Below are positions 58,707-64,000 of a stretch of 64,000 nt of DNA, in pieces (within the stretch, counting starts at the first letter, position 1; each line of letters starts with the position of its first letter). Origin of the DNA: Paenibacillus sp. Soil522 (GTDB lineage Bacteria; Bacillota; Bacilli; Paenibacillales; Paenibacillaceae); assembly GCF_001428245.1 (NCBI RefSeq), contig NZ_LMRV01000033.1:105228-169227 (forward strand). The letters run 5' to 3'. The notes under the pieces are model-generated. The model was not told the origin of the DNA, searched no databases, and saw only the letters and a list, made by a program, of their open reading frames with translations. Both the position numbers and the translations under genes were made by a program.

Positions 58707-59465
58707 ATGAAACAAAACAAATATGATGATTTAAATTTCTTTTCTGCCTATAAGAAAATGCCACGTTCAATCAATGGGCTTGAAGGTGCAGGAGAGTGGC
58801 ATGTGTTCAAATCATTATTGCCAGAGTTGCGAAATAAAAGTGTGCTTGATTTAGGGTGCGGTTTCGGTTGGTATTGTCGATTTGCCCGTGAGCAACAAGC
58901 AAGTTCAGTGGTAGGTGTTGATCTTTCTGAAAAAATGCTTCAAAAGGCTCGTGAACTAACAGATGATCCTGCAATTTCATATATACAAATGCCGATTGAA
59001 GACATCGTTTTCTCAGATTCACAATTTGATACAGTTATCAGTTCATTAGCTTTTCACTATATCGAATCATTTCAAGTCATCTGCAATAAGGTACATCATT
59101 GTTTAAAGCCAGGAGGAACTTTCATTTTTTCAGTTGAACATCCCATATTTACTTCTCGAAATGAACAAGATTGGTATCTCGATGATCAGGGAAACCACCT
59201 GCATTGGCCAGTAGATCATTATCAGTCAGAGGGAGTACGGGATACAACATTTTTAACGGAAAATGTAATTAAATATCACCGTACAATCTCAACATATATC
59301 AATGACTTAATTGGGGCCGGATTTGCATTAAAAGCCATTAAGGAACCAATGCCCTCCGATGAAATGTTGAAAAATGATTCAGTGATGAAAGATGAAATTC
59401 GAAGACCAATGTTTATGATTATTGCAGCAGATAAGCTATGCTACAGTAATAATATCTGTTCATAG
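58707..59465 (+). CDS. Class I SAM-dependent methyltransferase
   Basis: A 252-residue methyltransferase. SAM motif I is VLDLGCGFGWYCRFA near residues 48-62, the acidic loop VGVDLSEKML follows, and QFDTVISSLAFHYI and LKPGGTFIFSVEHP are motifs II-III. Similar small-molecule methyltransferases are often annotated UbiE/COQ5-like without known substrate. AGGAG lies at 58691-58695; ATG 58707 is used rather than GTG 58698. AT-rich compared with neighbours, as often seen in exchanged single genes. Confidence 0.88.
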   Translation: MKQNKYDDLNFFSAYKKMPRSINGLEGAGEWHVFKSLLPELRNKSVLDLGCGFGWYCRFAREQQASSVVGVDLSEKMLQKARELTDDPAISYIQMPIEDIVFSDSQFDTVISSLAFHYIESFQVICNKVHHCLKPGGTFIFSVEHPIFTSRNEQDWYLDDQGNHLHWPVDHYQSEGVRDTTFLTENVIKYHRTISTYINDLIGAGFALKAIKEPMPSDEMLKNDSVMKDEIRRPMFMIIAADKLCYSNNICS

Positions 59466-59512
59466 TGTTGTTTTAAATGGATACAATATAAGGTTCGAAT
59501 AATATATCGGAG

Positions 59513-59546
59513 GAGCCTGCCAACAGCAGGCTCTTTTGCGTTTTTT
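59513..59546 (+). terminator. Rho-independent terminator
   Basis: GAGCCTGC pairs with GCAGGCTC around CAACA and is followed by TTTTGCGTTTTTT. It ends the methyltransferase gene. Confidence 0.88.
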
Positions 59547-59606
59547 ATCGTCAGAACAGACTACTAGTATCAAGAAGTGTTCAGCAGTGATTAACCGGAG
59601 TATGGA

Positions 59607-60653
59607 TTATTCTTTTGATAAAAATTTGCCTGTCGATTCTCTAAAAACAAGCTCTGTTTTGACATGCGTAATTTGATAAGGCTTTGTTGGATTTTTTATT
59701 CGGGAAAGCAGCATGTCTGCGGCAATATTCCCCATTTCGCTGTTGAATATATGGACTGTCGTCAAGTGAGGCTCTACGATCCTTGATTCAGGAGCATCAT
59801 CGAAACCACAGACAGCAATATCATTCGGGATTTGTATGTTTTTATTTCTTAGAGCTTTCATTACGCTTACCGCGATAAAATCATTTGCACAAACAAAAGC
59901 TGTAGGCAGTTCCTTCATCTTGTTAAGCTGTCTATCTATCCAGTTAGGTTCTGAAAAATAGCGATCTTCCTCGATTACACAAAAAGACATATTTGTCTCA
60001 AGCTTTGACATCGTCAATGCCCTATTGAATCCTACCCATCTTTCATTAAAGCTCTTACAGTGGTTGTAATCACCGATGAAGCCTAATTTAGTATGGCCAT
60101 CTTCTATGAGCTTTTTTGTTACCGAATATGTCCCGTATTCATTTTCCATAAGAAGGAGATCTGCTTTCAGGTCGCTGTAAAAAACGTCAGCAGCAGCATC
60201 TATAAAAATGGTAGGGATTCCTAAATTGCAGATCATCTCACTGTATTTCTTGTCAAACATCTCAATGCATATAATTCCATCCACCTTGGACAGCTCAAAG
60301 TTGTTCGGAAGGCTTAAGGTGTTAATGTCCGCTTCGCGGACAATATGAATGGACAAGTTATAGCCTTCGGAGCTGATCTTAATTTCTAGACCGTTTAACA
60401 GCGTGTATCCAAAGTGTGTGCTCATGGGCAAATTGCATGTTAATAGAGTAATATTTCCTGGATTTTTTGGCATAATACTTTCTGAGTCTACAAAAGCAAA
60501 CTGTTTGTACTTTAATTCAATCGCTTTTTTGATTACTTTATTTCGTGTTTCATCCGGTATGCCTTCGACTCCATTTAAGGCTTTGGAGGCGGTGTTTCTT
60601 GATATTCCTAATGAATCGGCAATGTCTTGTATGGTAATTTTTTCTTTGGCCAT
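59607..60653 (-). CDS. LacI-family transcriptional regulator
   Basis: A 348-residue regulator. The helix-turn-helix is ITIQDIADSLGISRNTASKA and continues LNGVEGIPDETRNKVIKKAI. The effector domain contains DGIICIEMFDKKYSEMI, KLGFIGDYNHCKSFNERW, PTAFVCANDFIAVSVMKAL and IAVCGFDDAPESRIVEP. It is divergent from the LplB/YtcP/LplA-type transporter operon at 61 kb, and TTTACAAATG repeats lie in between. Probably represses that operon until its sugar appears. Confidence 0.92.
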   Translation of the reverse strand: MAKEKITIQDIADSLGISRNTASKALNGVEGIPDETRNKVIKKAIELKYKQFAFVDSESIMPKNPGNITLLTCNLPMSTHFGYTLLNGLEIKISSEGYNLSIHIVREADINTLSLPNNFELSKVDGIICIEMFDKKYSEMICNLGIPTIFIDAAADVFYSDLKADLLLMENEYGTYSVTKKLIEDGHTKLGFIGDYNHCKSFNERWVGFNRALTMSKLETNMSFCVIEEDRYFSEPNWIDRQLNKMKELPTAFVCANDFIAVSVMKALRNKNIQIPNDIAVCGFDDAPESRIVEPHLTTVHIFNSEMGNIAADMLLSRIKNPTKPYQITHVKTELVFRESTGKFLSKE

Positions 60654-61085
60654 TTCAACAGTTCCACCTTTATAGATAGATAACGGTAATTGCAGATTTG
60701 TAATCTAAATGTATTATAGTTTGACTGAAATATCAATTTAATTTTACAAATGAATAATTGGAATAATGCATTTGCTCCTGAAGAGTAAGTTTACAAATGT
60801 AAAAATATCAAGTGTGCATTTGAATATAATCTCTATGAAAGAATAGAGTCTTGAAGACTGAAAAAAGGGGGGGCAATAGAAAATAGCTGATTTAGTGTAC
60901 ATATTCGAGGGAAAACTACTAAAATTATTATTTATTGACAAAATATTTTTTACAAATGACAAAAATTATTTTGTTAAATGTATTGACGTATGAAGCTTTT
61001 ATTTGTTAAATTGTATTTGCAGATGCGAATGTAAGCCCTTTCTAAAGGTGCGAATGTTTACTTATCGTTTCTTTAAATATTTAGA
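60654..61085. promoter_or_regulatory. Divergent regulatory region with TTTACAAATG repeats
   Basis: No gene. TTTACAAATG occurs at 60744-60753, at 60791-60800 as part of the palindrome TTTACA-AA-TGTAAA (60791-60804), and at 60949-60958. These are candidate LacI operators. TTGACG at 60983-60988 and TTAAAT at 61006-61011 (17 bases apart) form a possible promoter for the transporter operon. A stronger -35, TTGACA at 60935-60940, has no good -10 at the right distance. The stretch is very AT-rich. Confidence 0.5.
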
Positions 61086-62066
61086 ATGGGGGATAAAGGA
61101 GTGCAAAAGGTATTGTCAAACCTGAGTGGTAAAAAAAACGGAATAAGGAGTCAATACGGCATTAAAAGTAAAGCACAGTTCATAAAGAATAACTATTTTC
61201 TTTATTTGCTGATGGCGCCGGCTGTTATTCTTACACTTATCTTTAAATACGTACCGATGTACGGCGTAGTCATCGCATTTAAAGATTACAGCTACAGCAA
61301 AGGAATTTTAGGCAGTGAATGGGTAGGGTTCGAATATTTTATGAAATTTTTAAATGCTCCCAATTTTGAACCTATTTTCTGGAACACGCTTAAATTAAGT
61401 GCCTATGGACTTATCCTATCGTTTCCTATTCCGATCATATTGGCGCTTATGTTAAATCAATTGCGAAAAGTGGGCATTAAGAAAAATATTCAGTTAATCT
61501 TATACGCTCCGAATTTTATTTCCGTAGTCGTTATTGTAGGTATGCTGTTTGTCTTTTTGTCTCCAACCGGGCCGGTTAATAAAATCATTGCCTTAACAAC
61601 CGGTCATCCAATTACGTTTATGTCAGATCCAGAGTATTTCCGCAGCATTTATATTTTGTCGGGAATCTGGCAAGCGGCAGGCTGGTCCTCGATTATCTTT
61701 GTAGCGGCGTTAGCAGGGGTTGATCCAGAGCTCCACAACGCTGCGAACATTGACGGGGCAAATCTGCTGCAACGGATATGGCATATTGATTTGCCTACAT
61801 TAAAACCGGTTATGGCTATATTGTTTATTTTGTCTGCAGGCGGAATTATGGCAATTGGATTTGAGAAAGCATTTCTAATGCAAACCGCATTGAATTTGCC
61901 GACATCTGAAATCATAGCAACCTATGTGTATAAAGTGGGCTTAAAAGCAGGCGACTACTCTTACTCAGCAGCCATCGGTTTGTTTAATTCCGTAATTAAT
62001 ATTATTTTGCTTGTCCTAGTCAACTTCGTCGTAAAGAAATTAAACGAAGGCGACGGGCTCTATTAA
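61086..62066 (+). CDS. LplB-like ABC sugar permease
   Basis: Up to 326 residues. After a basic cytoplasmic N-terminus, FKYVPMYGVVIAFKDYSYSKG marks the LplB group. The EAA-like loop is LHNAANIDGANLLQRIWHIDLP and the late motif is LPTSEIIATYVYKVG. ATG 61086 lacks a ribosome site; TTG 61113 has AAAGGAG about 11 bases upstream and may be the real start. It forms the channel with the permease 16 bases downstream. Confidence 0.9.
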   Translation: MGDKGVQKVLSNLSGKKNGIRSQYGIKSKAQFIKNNYFLYLLMAPAVILTLIFKYVPMYGVVIAFKDYSYSKGILGSEWVGFEYFMKFLNAPNFEPIFWNTLKLSAYGLILSFPIPIILALMLNQLRKVGIKKNIQLILYAPNFISVVVIVGMLFVFLSPTGPVNKIIALTTGHPITFMSDPEYFRSIYILSGIWQAAGWSSIIFVAALAGVDPELHNAANIDGANLLQRIWHIDLPTLKPVMAILFILSAGGIMAIGFEKAFLMQTALNLPTSEIIATYVYKVGLKAGDYSYSAAIGLFNSVINIILLVLVNFVVKKLNEGDGLY

Positions 62067-62082
62067 AGAAAGGAGTCGCTTT

Positions 62083-62964
62083 ATGACTATTAAGCCTACG
62101 CGATTGGACCGCGTTGTTCTGACGATCACCTATATCTTGTTAACACTTGCTGTATTGCTGGTGTTAGGTCCTTTGTTGTACGTAGCCATGGCGTCTTTCA
62201 TGGAACCGACGGCATTGCTGAATAAAGGAATTTCTTTTAATCTCGCTGATTACAGCGTCGAAGGCTATAAGCTCATCTTGGGTAATGAGGCCATGCTGCG
62301 CGGTTTTATAAACGCTATTTATTATTCGGCTGCTTTTACGATTGTTACCGTGCTTATATCAGTATTTGCAGGATACCCGTTATCGATTGATGATTTTGTC
62401 GGAAAAAAATGGTTTATGTCCTTGTTTATTGTCACCATGTTTTTTGGCGGGGGACTGATTCCTACATTCCTCGTGGTCAAGCAATTGGGAATGCTGAATA
62501 CGGTTTGGGCGATCATTCTTCCAACGGCTATCAATGTTTGGAACATTATTTTGGCAAGAACCTTTTTCAAAGGAATACCAAAAGAGCTGAAAGAGGCTGC
62601 TAAAGTTGATGGCGCGTCCGAGTTGCTCATTTTTTTAAGAATCGTAATGCCGCTTTCTAAGCCAATTGTTTTCGTGCTGGCGCTCTATGCTTTCGTAGGT
62701 CAATGGAATTCCTATTTCGACGCCATGATCTATCTGGAAGACCAAAAATTATATCCGTTGCAGCTCGTACTAAGATCTATCCTCATTCAGAATCAAGTGG
62801 ATCCGGGGATGATAACCGATCGTTTGGCCATGGCTGAAATGAAAAGGTTGTCTGAGATCATTAAATATGCATCCATCGTTATTTCAAGTCTGCCGTTGAT
62901 CGTTATGTATCCATTTTTCCAAAAGTATTTTGAGAAGGGTGTCATGGTCGGTTCATTAAAGTAA
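62083..62964 (+). CDS. YtcP-like ABC sugar permease
   Basis: A 293-residue permease with MFFGGGLIPTFLVVKQLGML, EAA loop LKEAAKVDGASELLIFLRIVMP and end YFEKGVMVGSLK. GAAAGGAG precedes ATG 62083. Second channel subunit of the same transporter; the binding protein follows after 45 bases, so here the binding-protein gene is last, unlike the operon at 33 kb where it is first. Confidence 0.92.
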   Translation: MTIKPTRLDRVVLTITYILLTLAVLLVLGPLLYVAMASFMEPTALLNKGISFNLADYSVEGYKLILGNEAMLRGFINAIYYSAAFTIVTVLISVFAGYPLSIDDFVGKKWFMSLFIVTMFFGGGLIPTFLVVKQLGMLNTVWAIILPTAINVWNIILARTFFKGIPKELKEAAKVDGASELLIFLRIVMPLSKPIVFVLALYAFVGQWNSYFDAMIYLEDQKLYPLQLVLRSILIQNQVDPGMITDRLAMAEMKRLSEIIKYASIVISSLPLIVMYPFFQKYFEKGVMVGSLK

Positions 62965-63009
62965 TGAATCGATTGACATATATAGAGCTAAAAATGAGGA
63001 GGGTTTAGT

Positions 63010-64000
63010 TTGAAAAATTTAAAGAAAACAGCAGCAGTCATTTCTCTAGCGACAATTATGGCAGTAACAGGGTGCAGCGGCAATTCGAATTCCAAAAATG
63101 CCGATTCTGCATCGGGCAACAGCGGTTCAAAGCCTACACTCAATTTCATGACGCAAAGCGCTGTATTGGCACCGGCAGATCCTAACGAAAAGCTTATCTT
63201 TAAACGTATGGAAGAGAAGACGGGTATTCATATCAATTGGAAAAACTATACAAACGATGTGTTTGCAGAAAAGAGAAATTTGGCGCTTGCTACAGGTGAG
63301 CTTCCAGATGCTATTTTTGATGCGGGACTAGCCGATTTTGACATATTGAAGCTGGCTAAGGACGGGACAATCATTCCGCTTGACGTTATTATTGAAAATC
63401 AAATGCCTAATTTTAAAAAGGTGCTGGAGCAAGCGCCGCAATATAAAGCAATGATTACAGCGCCTGATGGTCACATTTATTCGCTGCCATGGATCGAAGA
63501 GCTAGGTGCTGGCAAGGAAAGCATTCATACCGTTAACAATATTCCTTGGATTAATGTGGAATGGCTTAAGAAACTTGGTCTGAAAATGCCAACGACTACT
63601 GAAGAGCTGAAGCAAGTGCTGATTGCCTTTAAAACAAAAGATCCGAACGGCAACGGAAAAGCCGACGAAATTCCAGTGTCCTTTATCAACACGAATGGCG
63701 GCGGCGAAGATATCGGATTTTTATTCGGGTCGTTTGGTCCGGGACTGAACTGGGATATGACGCTTGTAAGCGACGACGGCAAAGTTAATTTTGCTGCAAA
63801 TAATAATGGCTTTAAAGAAGGAGTCAAATATTTTAATGAGCTGTACAAGGAAGGTTTAATTGATGTCGAGTATATGACGCAAGACTGGAATACTTATATC
63901 GCTAAAGGTAAAGAAAATCTCTTTGGGCTATATTTCACTTGGGATAAAGCGAACGTTACCGGCATGAACGATAAATATGAGCCAATGCCTGCGCTTGTTG
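63010..64000 (+). CDS. LplA-like sugar-binding lipoprotein (3' end beyond window)
   Basis: The frame opens at TTG 63010, six bases behind GAGGAGGG, and stays open to the window edge (330 codons seen of an expected 500 or so). The signal peptide KNLKKTAAVISLATIMAVTG leads to a lipidated Cys near residue 23 and then a Ser/Asn-rich linker. DPNGNGKADEIP, near residue 215, is the calcium-loop-like motif also present in the binding protein at 33080. It is the ligand-capturing part of the transporter encoded upstream. Start is not ATG, which is why it is easily missed. Confidence 0.9.
   Translation, partial: MKNLKKTAAVISLATIMAVTGCSGNSNSKNADSASGNSGSKPTLNFMTQSAVLAPADPNEKLIFKRMEEKTGIHINWKNYTNDVFAEKRNLALATGELPDAIFDAGLADFDILKLAKDGTIIPLDVIIENQMPNFKKVLEQAPQYKAMITAPDGHIYSLPWIEELGAGKESIHTVNNIPWINVEWLKKLGLKMPTTTEELKQVLIAFKTKDPNGNGKADEIPVSFINTNGGGEDIGFLFGSFGPGLNWDMTLVSDDGKVNFAANNNGFKEGVKYFNELYKEGLIDVEYMTQDWNTYIAKGKENLFGLYFTWDKANVTGMNDKYEPMPALV

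Noticed and set aside
1-64000. tRNA, rRNA, CRISPR arrays, insertion sequences, phage genes, riboswitches
   Set aside because: No cloverleaf, rRNA signature, regularly spaced repeats, transposase or integrase frame, or recognisable riboswitch core was found.

Overview
The window looks like a Gram-positive, spore-forming soil bacterium of the Paenibacillus type. The evidence is a full cotJA-cotJB-cotJC spore-coat operon, a YhcN/YlaJ-type spore lipoprotein, an SR1P-like peptide beside gapB and pckA, strong AGGAGG ribosome sites with frequent GTG/TTG starts, and repeated sugar ABC operons paired with YesM/YesN two-component systems. I see no rRNA, tRNA, CRISPR array, phage or insertion sequence. 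Almost everything is carbohydrate capture and its regulation.

Layout. 1-2.3 kb: the tail of an ABC permease, a glycosidase scrap, then an AT-rich TetR regulator and a frameshifted zinc alcohol dehydrogenase. 2.5-12.1 kb: a CUT1 sugar ABC transporter, a YesN-like regulator, an unusually long double-sensor YesM-like kinase, and two GH43 modules in one frame split by an amber codon. 12.2-15 kb: a DHA2 drug exporter divergent from its TetR regulator, and a cupin. 15.3-24 kb: a large cytoplasmic heparinase II/III-type lyase, a Nif3-like protein, remnants of an alcohol dehydrogenase and a GH2 enzyme, and a large secreted multidomain GH43. 24.1-27.7 kb: an orphan hypothetical gene, an AraC regulator, and a divergent ThuA-like/Gfo-Idh-MocA pair. 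27.9-36.6 kb: a YesN/YesM system with its own solute-binding protein, then an LplA/LplB/YtcP-type transporter. 36.7-42.8 kb: IclR regulator and divergent LamG-GH32 enzyme, hexapeptide acyltransferase, Gfo/Idh oxidoreductase and AraC regulator. 43-54.7 kb: an apiosidase-like glycosidase, spore lipoprotein, gapB-SR1P-pckA gluconeogenic operon, LacI regulator, and an isomerase / two-subunit transketolase / FGGY kinase operon. 55-59.5 kb: acyltransferase 3, cotJABC, HAD phosphatase, a short MmcQ/YjbR protein and a methyltransferase. 59.6-64 kb: LacI regulator and another LplB/YtcP/LplA transporter running off the window.

The most interesting unit is at 42.8-54.7 kb. Isomerase, FGGY kinase and split transketolase match the gene set known for the D-apiose transketolase pathway. 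A DUF5060/apiosidase-like glycosidase lies nearby, and TTTAGTT repeats occur in front of the glycosidase, the LacI gene and the catabolic operon. I infer a LacI-controlled system for a branched pentose, probably apiose from plant glycans, with the gluconeogenic operon embedded in it. The substrate is not proven by sequence.

The first 20 kb also holds an unusual number of broken genes (GH43-like scrap, ADH frameshift, GH43 amber, SDR tail, ADH tail, GH2 remnant). This suggests an accessory carbohydrate region undergoing turnover.
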